Shown here one piece after another: positions 17,301 to 26,147 of a stretch of DNA of 64,000 bases. Location: positions 1,116,001 to 1,180,000 of the forward strand of contig NC_007516.1 in NCBI RefSeq assembly GCF_000012625.1, given 5' to 3'. Positions within the stretch are counted from its first letter, which is position 1, and each line of letters begins with the position of its first letter. Position numbers and translations under genes: made by a program. Below the pieces are notes generated by a model. The model worked only from the letters and a program-made list of their open reading frames with translations, was not told the origin of the DNA and made no database searches. The stretch comes from Synechococcus sp. CC9605 (lineage in GTDB: Bacteria; Cyanobacteriota; Cyanobacteriia; PCC-6307; Cyanobiaceae).

Positions 17301-18553
17301 GCAGCGACGCGGCGCCGCCAGCGCCGGCCGAGCTGCTCCAGCGTGGCGGAGGTTCCGCAAAGGCTGAGTCGTGGTTCCCCCAGCCAACGTTGGGCGGCCT
17401 GGCGCACATCCGTGGGTGTCAGCCCCGCGAGAGCCTCCACACAGCGTTGGTCATGATCGTCGGGCAGACCCTGGGCCTTTAGCTGAACCCGTCGCTCCGC
17501 CCGTTGGGAGCAGGTCTGCAGCCCCTGCGCGAGCTGGCCGATGTACTTGGCCCTTGCGAGCTCGAGAGCGGCTTCACTGAGAGGTTGCTCACTCAGCTCA
17601 TCCCAGATGTTCAGCAGCAACTCAAGAGCGAGCTCTGAGCGTTCCTCCACGCTGGAGGCCATCAGCACAAACGGCGCCGGCCCCGCCAAGGCAGGGAAGT
17701 GCGCGGCCACGTCGTAGGCCACGCCATGGTCTTCCCGCAGGCGTTGGAACAGCAGGCTCGACATGCCCACCCCCAGGTGGCACTGCAACAGACGCAGCGC
17801 CAGCTCATCCGGGTGGCCATGCCCCAGCGTCGCCTGCCCAAGCATCAGAACCACCTGTTCGGTGTCCATCGGTTCAAGTTGGATCGTCTCGGTCCCAACC
17901 GCTTCGGCATAGGGGCGGCGTCCTGAGGGATCGTTGCTGCTCCCCTGAGGCCAGTCGCAAAAGTCCTCAAGCGAGCCAATCGTCTCGATGATTTGTGGCG
18001 GGACGCTGCCCGCCAGGGCGAGAACGCTCGATGCCCGCGGGAGCCGTTCGGCCAACGGACGCAGTGCGTTCCGATCCAGATCAACCAGCTCCTCAGCGAT
18101 GCCCATGGGGTCGTGGCCGTAGCCCCCGTTGCCATAGACCAGCTGTCTCCAACCGGTCGTGGCGCAATGGAAGGGGTCCTCCCGTTGGCGTTGCAAGGCC
18201 TGAATCGTGAGCGAACGCTCAAGGGTCACCTGGCCAGGCTCAAGCTGGGGAGAACGAACCATCTGTGCCAACAGGGGCAGGAGCTGCCCTGCGTCTTCCA
18301 CCGTGCAGCGCAGGCTCAGCACAAGGGCGTCCTCCTGGGCATCGCAGCGCAGACCAGCTCCGCATCCCTCAACAAGGTCCGCCAGGTCCACGTGGTTGTG
18401 TTGTCCACAGCCGCGGCTAAGCAGGGATGCCAGCAGGTCATGGGCGCCCCGTGTTCCGGCAGGGTCGTCGGCGCTGCCGAAGGGAAGCAGCAGTTTCGCG
18501 GCCAGAATCCCCGGGCTGGAGACCGGCTCGATCAGCAGTTCGGGGTTACTCAT
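17297..18553 (-). CDS. M16 peptidase-like protein without the zinc motif
   Basis: A 418-residue M16-fold protein, starting [20 protein letters not shown]. The usual HxxEH zinc motif is missing; the equivalent region reads GAHDLLASLLSRGCGQ. The C-terminal half has the RLREDHGVAYDVAAHF substrate-binding pattern. In the M16B group an inactive subunit often pairs with an active one, and the active-type gene lies directly upstream with a four-base overlap. They probably form a heterodimer that degrades peptides. The physiological substrate is unknown. Confidence 0.85.
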   Translation of the reverse strand: MSNPELLIEPVSSPGILAAKLLLPFGSADDPAGTRGAHDLLASLLSRGCGQHNHVDLADLVEGCGAGLRCDAQEDALVLSLRCTVEDAGQLLPLLAQMVRSPQLEPGQVTLERSLTIQALQRQREDPFHCATTGWRQLVYGNGGYGHDPMGIAEELVDLDRNALRPLAERLPRASSVLALAGSVPPQIIETIGSLEDFCDWPQGSSNDPSGRRPYAEAVGTETIQLEPMDTEQVVLMLGQATLGHGHPDELALRLLQCHLGVGMSSLLFQRLREDHGVAYDVAAHFPALAGPAPFVLMASSVEERSELALELLLNIWDELSEQPLSEAALELARAKYIGQLAQGLQTCSQRAERRVQLKAQGLPDDHDQRCVEALAGLTPTDVRQAAQRWLGEPRLSLCGTSATLEQLGRRWRRRVAA

Positions 18554-19833
18554 CCGTTTTTCGTCTTGGCCTGGGCGGTCAGCACAAATGCCTGTTCGGG
18601 TTGAAGCCTTGGAAACAGGTCTGAGCGAAGCCGCTCGGCAGTCCATTGCAACAGGAAGGTCAGGGGGTGGAGCAGATCCTGCTGACGATCCCAGAGGGTC
18701 TGGCTGGCGCTGAGCCCAGACACCTGGCCCGTCGATTCCAAGGCATAGCGCAGTCCGTTGCTCACCAGCTGCTGGCCCCGTTTCAGCTCCTGATCGCTGA
18801 CTAGCTCATCTGCCATGGCACGCAGCTGCCGGTTCACCTCGTCTTCCACCGCCTCCAGATGCTCGTCGGGGCAGATCACCTCCAGGGTGATCAGGCTTCC
18901 CTGCTCCAGAACCGAAAGGTCCATCGACACACTTTCTACGATCTGCAGTTCCTCCCTCAAGCGGTTCACGAGACGGCTGCGTCGCCCTTCCCCTAGCAGG
19001 GTTGTGGCGAGATCAGCTGCCATCACGCCTGCCTGATCCTTGGCCTGGGGTGCTTCCCAGAGCATCAGCAGTCGGGCGGATTCGAGCCGGTCCACAACAA
19101 CGCTCTCGCGTCCAGGACGCACGCTCAGGGGGGATGACGCTAACGACGGATCTATGGCATCCAGGAGGCCCGCCAGAGCCGAGGACCCCAGGGCACTGCG
19201 CAGCTCAGTGGATGGCGGGCCCGCTATCGCTAGGCAGCAGTTGGAACCGCGGTACTGCCGCTGATGAAACGCCCGCATGGCCTCGTGCGTCATGCCTTTC
19301 AGGCTGCGGGGTGTCCCCAGGATGGGTCGGCCGTAGGGGTGCTGGTCACAGCTCTTGCTCAACAGCAGTTGCAGCACCTGCTCATTGGGTTGATCGGCGT
19401 ATTGAGCGATCTCTTCAAGCACCACCCCCCGTTCCGTGTGGAACCCGTCAGGCTCGAGGCTTGGCTGTAACACCAGTTCCAACAACAGATCCAACGCTTC
19501 GCGGGCTCGATCCGGTGGTGTCAGCACGTGGAAGTGAACGTCATCAAAGCCAGTGGCGGCATTGCTGCTGCCCCCCAGAGCTTCGATGGCCTCGTCGAAC
19601 GCCCCAGCGGCCAGACGCTCACTTCCCTTGAACACCATGTGTTCCAGGAAATGGGCCATGCCCGCTTCCCCTGGCTGCTCACTGGCACTGCCGGCACGGC
19701 ACCACAGATCAAGACAGGTCAGGGGTGCATCCGGCATGTCGGCCGTCACGCAGCGCACTCCGTTGGGGAGGGTCCAATGGTCGAGTGGGGGACCGGAGAA
19801 CGGAAGGTTCAGAACTGCGTGGCAAAGTTCCAT
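18550..19833 (-). CDS. M16 family zinc metallopeptidase
   Basis: A 427-residue M16B peptidase. The inverted zinc motif is [10 protein letters not shown], and the distal glutamate lies in [16 protein letters not shown]. The second domain includes [20 protein letters not shown]. It resembles processing-peptidase beta subunits. It is co-transcribed with the motif-less partner. The start at [10 protein letters not shown] leaves only 18 bases to the divergent pcyA start; a longer frame reaches 20382 but is antisense to pcyA and rejected. Confidence 0.9.
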   Translation of the reverse strand: MELCHAVLNLPFSGPPLDHWTLPNGVRCVTADMPDAPLTCLDLWCRAGSASEQPGEAGMAHFLEHMVFKGSERLAAGAFDEAIEALGGSSNAATGFDDVHFHVLTPPDRAREALDLLLELVLQPSLEPDGFHTERGVVLEEIAQYADQPNEQVLQLLLSKSCDQHPYGRPILGTPRSLKGMTHEAMRAFHQRQYRGSNCCLAIAGPPSTELRSALGSSALAGLLDAIDPSLASSPLSVRPGRESVVVDRLESARLLMLWEAPQAKDQAGVMAADLATTLLGEGRRSRLVNRLREELQIVESVSMDLSVLEQGSLITLEVICPDEHLEAVEDEVNRQLRAMADELVSDQELKRGQQLVSNGLRYALESTGQVSGLSASQTLWDRQQDLLHPLTFLLQWTAERLRSDLFPRLQPEQAFVLTAQAKTKNG

Positions 19834-19851
19834 TCTGTGCCTGCCCGTTCG

Positions 19852-20595
19852 ATGCAGCCCAAGCCGCTGGCGCCACCGCCAGGACAGCATCCCCTCGTGC
19901 AGGCCTTGGCGGCGTCGATCCGTAGTGCCTGGGCGGGATTGCCCGGATTGGAGATTCTCCCCTGCGATGAGGATTTGCGCTTCATCCAAGGGCAACTCGA
20001 TGGCGAAGGCCTGTCGATCGGCAACGAGCTTTTTCGCTGCATCGGCCTTCGCAAGCTTCATCTGGAGGTTGCGCGACTCGGCAACGGCCTGCAGATCCTC
20101 CACAGCGTCTGGTTCCCCGACCCCCATTACGACCTGCCGATCTTCGGGGCCGACATCGTGGCCGGCCCTGCGGGGATCTCCGCCGCGATCGTCGATCTCT
20201 CCCCCACCTCCGATGCCCTGCCGGAACAGCTGATCCAACGGCTTGAGGCCAGGCCATGGCCGGCGTTCCGTCAGGTTCGGGAGCTGCCGGCTTGGGGATC
20301 CGCCATCTTCTCGAACAAGGTGTGCTTCATCCGCCCGGATGGTGCAGACGAGGAAGCAGCCTTTCAGCAGCTGGTGAGCCACTACCTGCAGGTGATGGCC
20401 ACCAGCGTGATCGAGGCGACTCCCGAACAGTCAACGGCTCTCACTACAGTCCGCCGGTACGAGGGTCAGTTGAACTATTGCCTTCAGCAGAAACGCAACG
20501 ACAAGACCCGCCGCGTGCTCGAAAAGGCCTTCGATTCAGCCTGGGCCGATCGTTACATCGACATGCTTCTGTTCGACAACCCACCGGAACTCTGA
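19852..20595 (+). CDS. pcyA: Phycocyanobilin:ferredoxin oxidoreductase PcyA
   Basis: A 247-residue ferredoxin-dependent bilin reductase that makes phycocyanobilin from biliverdin for phycobiliproteins and phytochromes. [20 protein letters not shown] contains the histidine, and [20 protein letters not shown] the aspartate, equivalent to the catalytic pair of Synechocystis PcyA. The C-terminal [19 protein letters not shown] is also typical. It is divergent from an M16 peptidase operon with an 18-base gap, and its TGA shares one base with the ATG of a devB-like gene. Confidence 0.95.
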   Translation: MQPKPLAPPPGQHPLVQALAASIRSAWAGLPGLEILPCDEDLRFIQGQLDGEGLSIGNELFRCIGLRKLHLEVARLGNGLQILHSVWFPDPHYDLPIFGADIVAGPAGISAAIVDLSPTSDALPEQLIQRLEARPWPAFRQVRELPAWGSAIFSNKVCFIRPDGADEEAAFQQLVSHYLQVMATSVIEATPEQSTALTTVRRYEGQLNYCLQQKRNDKTRRVLEKAFDSAWADRYIDMLLFDNPPEL

Positions 20596-21491
20596 TGACC
20601 CCCAAGCGCTGGTCTGTTCTGGCTGGAAGTTTGGTCATTGCGGTCATCGGCGGATGGTTGTTGCGGCCGACGCCCGAACCCAAGCCGGTTGAACCGGCAC
20701 CTGCACGCACGGTTCGTCCCGAAGCGGTTGCTGCCCTGGGGCAGCTGGAGCCCGCCGGGGACATCCGCAATCTGGCGGCTCCCAATGCGGGAATGGCAGG
20801 CACACCGCGGGTGGCAGCCCTCAATGTGAATGAGGGTGATTTGATCAAGCGGGGCCAGGTGTTGGCGTCCTTCGATCACCGGGATGGCCTGCTCGCTGAT
20901 CTGGAGCGCGTCGATGCGCAGCTGCGCAGCCTCGACCAGGAGATACAGCTTCAGGCCCTTGAGGTGGAGCGCTTCAGCAAAGCCGCCGATTGGGGTGCGG
21001 CCGAATTGACTCTGGTGGACAACAAGCGTGAAGAGCTGGTGCGTCTTCAGGGAAAGCGGGATCAGGCCCTGGCGGAGCGCAAAGGGCTGCAGGCCGACCT
21101 CGTGCTCAGTCAGCTGATCTCGCCCCTTGACGGTGTTGTGCTCAAGCTGCATGCCCGTGCAGGCGAGCGCCCCGGTGCAGAGGGGGTGATGGATGTGGGG
21201 GCCAATCAGGCGATGCAGGCCAGCATTGAGGTCTACGAATCAGATATCTCCCTGATCCGCCTCGACCAGTCCGTGCGCCTCATCAGCGAGAACGGTGGTT
21301 TCCGGGGTGAACTCCTCGGACGCGTCCTGCGCATCAGCCCGCAGGTGGAACAACGGTCTGTTCTCTCCACCGATCCCACAGGCGATGCCGACGCCCGCGT
21401 TGTGGCGGTTGATGTGGTGCTCAACCCTGAAGATGCCGCCAAGGTCAGCCGTCTGGCTGGTTTGAAGGTGATCGCCCGCTTCGATCCATGA
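20595..21491 (+). CDS. devB: DevB-like membrane fusion protein
   Basis: A 298-residue HlyD/DevB-type adaptor: an N-terminal anchor (VLAGSLVIAVIGGWLL), a biotinyl-lipoyl-like half (VNEGDLIKRGQVLASFDHRD), and a coiled coil at about 95-165. The second lipoyl half (ISPLDGVVLKLHARAGERPG) and a beta barrel follow. In the DevBCA family this subunit links the DevC-DevA ABC exporter to an outer-membrane channel; in Anabaena the complex exports heterocyst glycolipids. The substrate in a unicellular strain is unknown. It overlaps pcyA by one base and devC by four. Confidence 0.88.
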   Translation: MTPKRWSVLAGSLVIAVIGGWLLRPTPEPKPVEPAPARTVRPEAVAALGQLEPAGDIRNLAAPNAGMAGTPRVAALNVNEGDLIKRGQVLASFDHRDGLLADLERVDAQLRSLDQEIQLQALEVERFSKAADWGAAELTLVDNKREELVRLQGKRDQALAERKGLQADLVLSQLISPLDGVVLKLHARAGERPGAEGVMDVGANQAMQASIEVYESDISLIRLDQSVRLISENGGFRGELLGRVLRISPQVEQRSVLSTDPTGDADARVVAVDVVLNPEDAAKVSRLAGLKVIARFDP

Positions 21492-22657
21492 ACCGGTTCT
21501 GGCGGGGCCGTCGGATTCCCCTCTCCTGGCTTTTGCTGACGCGCCAGCCCGTGCGGTTGCTGGTGGCACTCGCCGGCATCAGCTTCGCGGGAATCCTGAT
21601 GTTCATGCAGCTCGGCTTCCGTGATGGCCTTTTTGATGCCAGCGTCACGGCGCACCGTCTGTTCGATGCCGATGTCGTTCTGATCAGTCCCCGCTCCGCC
21701 AGCTCCGTGAGCATGGAAGCCTTTCCAAGGCGGAGGCTGGTTCAGACCCTGGCTGATCCATCCGTCGATGGGGTGACCCCGGTGCACTGGGGGCTGATGC
21801 TCTGGCGGAACCCTGAAACGCGTCGCAACCGGTCGATCCTCGCCTTGGGCTTCAATCCCGACGATCCCTTCTTCGTCGACCCCTCCCTGGCTGAAAAATC
21901 TGACGCTCTCAAGCAGAAAGGGCGGATCCTGTTCGATCAGCTGTCACGCCCTGAATTCGGACCCATTGCCGATTGGTATCGCGATGGCCGAGTGGTGGAG
22001 ACCGAGATCGCTGGCAACCGCGTCCGGGTGGCGGGTCTGGTGAGCCTGGGCACCAGCTTCGGTGCCGACGGCAATCTGCTCACGAGCACCGAGACGTTTC
22101 TCGATCTGATGCCTCAGAAGCCGCCTGGGGCGATCGAAGTGGGTCTAGTGCGGTTAAAGCCAGGAGCGGATCCTGAGCAGGTGGTGTCCCGATTAAGCCA
22201 GCGGCTGCCCAAAGATGTTTCGGTGCTGACCAAGCAGGGCTTCATCGATTTCGAGCAGAACTACTGGAAAAGCAGCACCTCCATCGGTTTCATCTTCAGC
22301 CTGGGTGCTGCCATGGGCTTCGTGGTGGGCTGCGTGATCGTGTACCAGGTGCTCTACACCGATGTAAGTGATCACCTGCCGGAGTACGCCACCTTAATGG
22401 CCATGGGCTATCGCCTCAGCCACCTCTTGGGAGTGGTGGTTCGTGAGGGCTTCTATTTGGCGGCGATGGGCTACGTCCCCGCCTACCTGGCTGGTCAGGG
22501 GTTGTACTGGTTCGTTCGTGACGCCACCAAGCTGCCCGTCGGCATGGATCTGTCCCGGGCGTTGACCGTTCTGGTGATGATCCTGGTGATGTGCATGTTG
22601 TCGTCGTTCCTGGCCATGCGTCGTCTCATTGATGCAGACCCTGCGGAGATCTTCTGA
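21488..22657 (+). CDS. devC: DevC-like ABC exporter permease
   Basis: A 389-residue MacB/FtsX-fold permease. An N-terminal helix at about 26-44 is followed by a large periplasmic domain (about 45-265) and three C-terminal helices from about 270 (IGFIFSLGAAMGFVVGCVIV and others). RVRVAGLVSLGTSFGADGNL is typical of DevC. It overlaps the devB stop (ATGA) and its own stop overlaps the devA start, so the three genes are a translationally coupled exporter operon. Confidence 0.9.
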   Translation: MNRFWRGRRIPLSWLLLTRQPVRLLVALAGISFAGILMFMQLGFRDGLFDASVTAHRLFDADVVLISPRSASSVSMEAFPRRRLVQTLADPSVDGVTPVHWGLMLWRNPETRRNRSILALGFNPDDPFFVDPSLAEKSDALKQKGRILFDQLSRPEFGPIADWYRDGRVVETEIAGNRVRVAGLVSLGTSFGADGNLLTSTETFLDLMPQKPPGAIEVGLVRLKPGADPEQVVSRLSQRLPKDVSVLTKQGFIDFEQNYWKSSTSIGFIFSLGAAMGFVVGCVIVYQVLYTDVSDHLPEYATLMAMGYRLSHLLGVVVREGFYLAAMGYVPAYLAGQGLYWFVRDATKLPVGMDLSRALTVLVMILVMCMLSSFLAMRRLIDADPAEIF

Positions 22658-23334
22658 TGGCCGCTGTTGTTGTCGACAACCTCTCCCATGCCTTCGGTCA
22701 AAGGGAGATGCGCCGCGAGGTTCTTCAGAACATCAGCTTCAGCATCGAGCCGGGCGAAGTCGTGTTGCTCACCGGTCCCTCCGGCTGTGGCAAGACAACG
22801 CTGCTCACCTTGATCGGCGCCTTGCGGACGGTTCAGCAGGGCCAGGTGTCTGTGCTTGGTCAATCCCTTGATGGAGCCGGTCGTCGTCGTCGCCAGCAGC
22901 TGCGCCGGCGCATTGGAATGATTTTTCAGGGGCACAACCTCCTGCGCTGCCTCACGGCTGAACAGAACGTGCAGATGGGAGCTGATCTTCTGCCTGATCT
23001 AAGCTACAGGGCCCGTCGGGATGAGGCCCGTCAGTGGCTCCGTGCCGTCGGCCTGGAAGACCACATGGCAAAAGTCCCCCATGACCTGTCCGGAGGACAA
23101 AAGCAACGGGTCGCCATTGCCCGTGCCCTTGCCGCCAACCCCCGTCTTCTTCTTGCTGATGAACCCACCGCTGCCTTGGACAGCCGTACGGGCCGCGAGG
23201 TGGTGGAGCTGCTTCGCCGACTGGCCCATGAACAATCCTGCGCGGTGCTGATGGTGACCCATGACCCGCGCATCGTTGATGTTGCCGATCGCTTGCTCGA
23301 GATGGAGGACGGGCGACTAAAGAATGCTGTTTAG
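22657..23334 (+). CDS. devA: DevA-like ABC exporter ATPase
   Basis: A 225-residue ATPase of the MacB/LolD group. Walker A is GPSGCGKTTL, the signature LSGGQKQRVAIARALAA, Walker B LLLADEPTAALDS, and the H-loop MVTHDPR. It powers the DevB-DevC exporter encoded just upstream, with which it overlaps by one base. The sequence does not show what is transported. Confidence 0.93.
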   Translation: MAAVVVDNLSHAFGQREMRREVLQNISFSIEPGEVVLLTGPSGCGKTTLLTLIGALRTVQQGQVSVLGQSLDGAGRRRRQQLRRRIGMIFQGHNLLRCLTAEQNVQMGADLLPDLSYRARRDEARQWLRAVGLEDHMAKVPHDLSGGQKQRVAIARALAANPRLLLADEPTAALDSRTGREVVELLRRLAHEQSCAVLMVTHDPRIVDVADRLLEMEDGRLKNAV

Positions 23335-23370
23335 TACGATGACTGTTGATATCAGAGTCCGCAGTTCCGC

Positions 23371-23526
23371 ATGGCCAAGCGCAGAAACCTGAAGAAAGAA
23401 AAGCAGGAGCGGAACCGCGCCTACGCGCGCAAGTTCAAGAAGCGCAAGATGCGCAACGATGGCCGTGGTGAAGGCGCTGGTAACGGTGTGACCGGAACCG
23501 CCAACAACGGTGGTGCAGCCGACTGA
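23371..23526 (+). CDS. Small, highly basic cyanobacterial protein
   Basis: A 51-residue frame from ATG 23371 begins MAKRRNLKKEKQERNRAYAR and continues with more lysine and arginine (KFKKRKMRNDGRG) before a glycine- and asparagine-rich tail. It is flanked by an upstream gap and a strong terminator, so it looks like a monocistronic gene. Its charge suggests binding to RNA or ribosomes, but this is inference. Similar short basic proteins occur across cyanobacteria. Confidence 0.8.
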   Translation: MAKRRNLKKEKQERNRAYARKFKKRKMRNDGRGEGAGNGVTGTANNGGAAD

Positions 23527-23544
23527 TCAGCGGTTCAAATCATC

Positions 23545-23578
23545 CAAAAAAGGGGGCCTGCGGGCCCCTTTTTTGTTG
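23545..23578 (+). terminator. Rho-independent terminator
   Basis: A GGGGCC stem (23553-23558) pairs with GGCCCC (23563-23568) around a TGCG loop. It is preceded by an A run and followed by TTTTTTTG. It ends the small basic-protein gene; the A run could make it weakly bidirectional. Confidence 0.9.
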
Positions 23579-23615
23579 TTCGTAGGGTGGGTGGCCCTAT
23601 GCATCGGCCGTCGCG

Positions 23616-24548
23616 ATGTTCGTCAGCGTCGTTATTCCGACCTACAACCGACGCCCGATCCTTGAGAAATGCCTTTCGGCACTGGAAGATCAGCAGCTTG
23701 CTGGAGCTCTTCAGGACTACGAGGTTGTTGTGGTCGACGACGGGTCCACCGATGGAACGCCGTCATGGCTGAGTGAGCAGGCCCATCGTTTTCCCCATGT
23801 GCGCCTGTTTGAGCAGGAGCACGGTGGCCCTGCAGAGGGCCGGAACCGAGGCGTGGACCACGCCCGTGGCGATGTGATCGTCTTCATCGACAGCGACCTG
23901 GTGGTCACAGAAACCTTCCTGGCTACCCATGCACGGGCGTTGAAGCAGTGCTGGCAACGGCGCGGTGATCGGCTCTGCTTCACCTATGGCGCGGTCATCA
24001 ACACCGCCAACTTCGAAGCACCCTGCTCGGAACGCCACAAATTACGTGACTTGTCCTGGGCTTATTTCGCCACCGGCAATGTGGCCATCGATCGGGAGGT
24101 GCTGGAGCGTTCAGGCCTGTTTGACACTGGTTTCCGCCTTTATGGCTGGGAAGACTTGGAACTCGGTGAGCGTCTGCGGCGGATGGGGGTTGAGTTGGTC
24201 AAGTGTCCGGACGCGGTCGGTTACCACTGGCACCCAGCCCTGAGTCTCAACCAGATCCCCCGTCTTGTGGAAGTGGAGGGAGAACGGGCGCGTATGGGGC
24301 TTGTCTTCTACCGCAAGCATCCAACCAGGCGGGTGCGGTTGATCATTCAGTTCACCTGGTTCCACCGCATCCTTTGGGAAGTGCTCACCCTCTGTGGGCT
24401 GATCAATCCCTCCAGCCTTCGCCCGCTGCTCCGCTGGCTGATTCGGCACGGCTATCCAGGAACGGCGATGGAGCTGCTTCGTTTGCCCCTCAACCGCATC
24501 GGTGTGCGTGCCCTGTTCCACGAAGCCAGAGCGGCCGGACTTCGCTGA
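23616..24548 (+). CDS. Family 2 glycosyltransferase
   Basis: A 310-residue GT-A fold glycosyltransferase. The N-terminus FVSVVIPTYNRRPILEKCL is the nucleotide-binding start, VVVDDGSTDGT the family signature, and VFIDSDLVVTE holds the DxD-type metal motif. The acceptor loop includes YGWEDLELGERLRRMG, the ED motif of GT2/GT27-like enzymes. It may act on cell-surface polysaccharide or glycolipid. No other polysaccharide genes are adjacent, so the substrate is open. Confidence 0.88.
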   Translation: MFVSVVIPTYNRRPILEKCLSALEDQQLAGALQDYEVVVVDDGSTDGTPSWLSEQAHRFPHVRLFEQEHGGPAEGRNRGVDHARGDVIVFIDSDLVVTETFLATHARALKQCWQRRGDRLCFTYGAVINTANFEAPCSERHKLRDLSWAYFATGNVAIDREVLERSGLFDTGFRLYGWEDLELGERLRRMGVELVKCPDAVGYHWHPALSLNQIPRLVEVEGERARMGLVFYRKHPTRRVRLIIQFTWFHRILWEVLTLCGLINPSSLRPLLRWLIRHGYPGTAMELLRLPLNRIGVRALFHEARAAGLR

Positions 24549-24588
24549 TCAACGTTTTGATACCTTCTATAGGTCCTTTCACTCCGCA

Positions 24589-24653
24589 CACCTGCCCGTT
24601 TCGGGTGCACCGTGAGACCAGCTCTTGCTGGTTGTTCAGGTCCCTGGCAGGTG
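24589..24653 (+). promoter_or_regulatory. Structured leader upstream of rpsB (possible S2 autoregulatory element)
   Basis: A perfect eight-base closing stem pairs CACCTGCC (24589-24596) with GGCAGGTG (24646-24653). Inside it lies a hairpin ACCAGC-TCTT-GCTGGT (24617-24632). The element sits in the 130-base gap upstream of rpsB, ending 25 bases before the start. Ribosomal-protein leaders that bind S2 are known in bacteria; whether this is one is inferred from position and pairing only. Confidence 0.5.
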
Positions 24654-24678
24654 GAGGCGAACCCGAAACCCTCAAGCC

Positions 24679-25395
24679 ATGGCTGTCGTCACCCTCGCCG
24701 AGATGATGGAAGCTGGCGCCCACTTTGGGCACCAGACCCGTCGTTGGAACCCCAAGATGTCGCGCTACATCTACTGCGCGCGCAACGGCGTTCACATCAT
24801 CGATCTCGTGCAGACCGCCGTCTGCATGAACAACGCCTACAAGTGGACCCGTTCTGCTGCCCGCAGCGGCAAGCGTTTCCTCTTCGTTGGCACTAAGAAG
24901 CAAGCCTCTGAAGTGGTGGCGCTTGAAGCCGCCCGCTGCGGAGCCTCCTATGTGAACCAGCGCTGGTTGGGCGGCATGCTCACCAACTGGACCACCATGA
25001 AGGCCCGGATCGACCGCCTCAAGGATCTGGAGCGGATGGAGTCCAGTGGCGCCATCGCCATGCGCCCCAAGAAAGAGGGTGCGGTGCTGCGTCGCGAACT
25101 CGAGCGTCTCCAGAAGTACCTGGGTGGTCTCAAGAACATGCGTCGCCTGCCCGACGTTGTGGTTCTGGTGGACCAGCGTCGTGAGTCGAATGCCGTGCTC
25201 GAAGCCCGCAAGCTCGACATTCCCCTGGTCTCCATGCTGGACACCAACTGCGATCCGGACCTCTGTGAGGTGCCGATTCCCTGCAATGACGACGCCGTTC
25301 GTTCTGTGCAACTGATCCTGGGCCGTTTGGCCGATGCGATCAATGAGGGCCGCCACGGCTCCAACGATCAGCGTGGTGGCGACAGCGAAGGCTGA
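24679..25395 (+). CDS. rpsB: 30S ribosomal protein S2
   Basis: S2 (238 aa) with [20 protein letters not shown] at the start, [17 protein letters not shown], and [20 protein letters not shown] as expected. S2 joins the small subunit late in assembly and interacts with S1. The start is at MAVVTLAEM; in-frame codons upstream lie in the structured leader. It is followed by tsf after 84 bases, the usual rpsB-tsf order. Confidence 0.97.
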   Translation: MAVVTLAEMMEAGAHFGHQTRRWNPKMSRYIYCARNGVHIIDLVQTAVCMNNAYKWTRSAARSGKRFLFVGTKKQASEVVALEAARCGASYVNQRWLGGMLTNWTTMKARIDRLKDLERMESSGAIAMRPKKEGAVLRRELERLQKYLGGLKNMRRLPDVVVLVDQRRESNAVLEARKLDIPLVSMLDTNCDPDLCEVPIPCNDDAVRSVQLILGRLADAINEGRHGSNDQRGGDSEG

Positions 25396-25418
25396 TCTCC
25401 TCTCACCGCTAAGTTCAC

Positions 25419-25448
25419 GCCGCTGATTCCAAACAGGGAATCAACGGC
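25419..25448 (+). other. Hairpin between rpsB and tsf
   Basis: GCCG-C-TGATTCC (25419-25430) pairs with GGAATCA-A-CGGC (25437-25448) around AAACAG, with a single C/A mismatch. There is no T run, so it is more likely an RNA processing, stability or attenuation element than a strong terminator. Confidence 0.5.
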
Positions 25449-25479
25449 GATTCAATTTCCCTTCTCACTGCTCCGACCG

Positions 25480-26142
25480 ATGGCTGCTGCCGTATCCGCC
25501 AAGCTTGTCAAAGAACTGCGCGACAAGACCGGCGCGGGGATGATGGATTGCAAAAAGGCCCTGGCCGCCACGGAAGGCGATGCCAACAAGGCCGTTGAGT
25601 GGCTTCGCCAGAAAGGCATCGCCAGCGCTGAAAAGAAATCAGGTCGCACCGCCGCCGAGGGTGCCATCGGCAGCTACATCCACACCGGTGCCCGCGTCGG
25701 AGTTCTGGTTGAGGTGAACTGCGAAACCGATTTCGTGGCCCGGGGCGACATGTTCCAGTCGCTTCTGCGTGATGTCTCCATGCAGGTGGCGGCATGCCCC
25801 AACGTGGAGTACGTCACCACCGATGAAATCCCCAACGAGATCCGTGAGCGGGAAAAGGCGATCGAAATGGGCCGTGACGATCTCGAGGGCAAGCCTGAGC
25901 AGATGAAGGAAAAGATCGTTGAAGGTCGCATTGGCAAGCGCCTCAAGGAACTCGCCCTCATGGAGCAACCTTTCATCAAGGACAGCTCCATCACTGTTGC
26001 TGACCTCGTGAAGCAAACCGCCGGCAAGATCGGCGAGAACGTGAAAGTTCGTCGCTTCACCCGTTACACCCTGGGCGAGGGCATCGAGGTGGAAGAGAAC
26101 GATTTCGCTGCTGAAGTGGCGTCCATGCAGAACGCCGGCTGA
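25480..26142 (+). CDS. tsf: Translation elongation factor Ts
   Basis: EF-Ts (220 aa), the nucleotide exchange factor of EF-Tu. The N-terminal UBA-like domain is [20 protein letters not shown]. The TDFVARG motif near residues 82-88 is the EF-Tu contact. The short form is normal for cyanobacteria, lacking the second large subdomain found in enteric EF-Ts. It follows rpsB, and an unrelated gene starts five bases after its stop. Confidence 0.97.
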   Translation: MAAAVSAKLVKELRDKTGAGMMDCKKALAATEGDANKAVEWLRQKGIASAEKKSGRTAAEGAIGSYIHTGARVGVLVEVNCETDFVARGDMFQSLLRDVSMQVAACPNVEYVTTDEIPNEIREREKAIEMGRDDLEGKPEQMKEKIVEGRIGKRLKELALMEQPFIKDSSITVADLVKQTAGKIGENVKVRRFTRYTLGEGIEVEENDFAAEVASMQNAG

Positions 26143-26147
26143 TTCCC

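Noticed and set aside
18625-20382. Long N-terminal extension of the M16 peptidase up to 20382
   Set aside because: The added 183 residues are antisense to pcyA, which has all catalytic motifs; the peptidase fold starts right after 19833.
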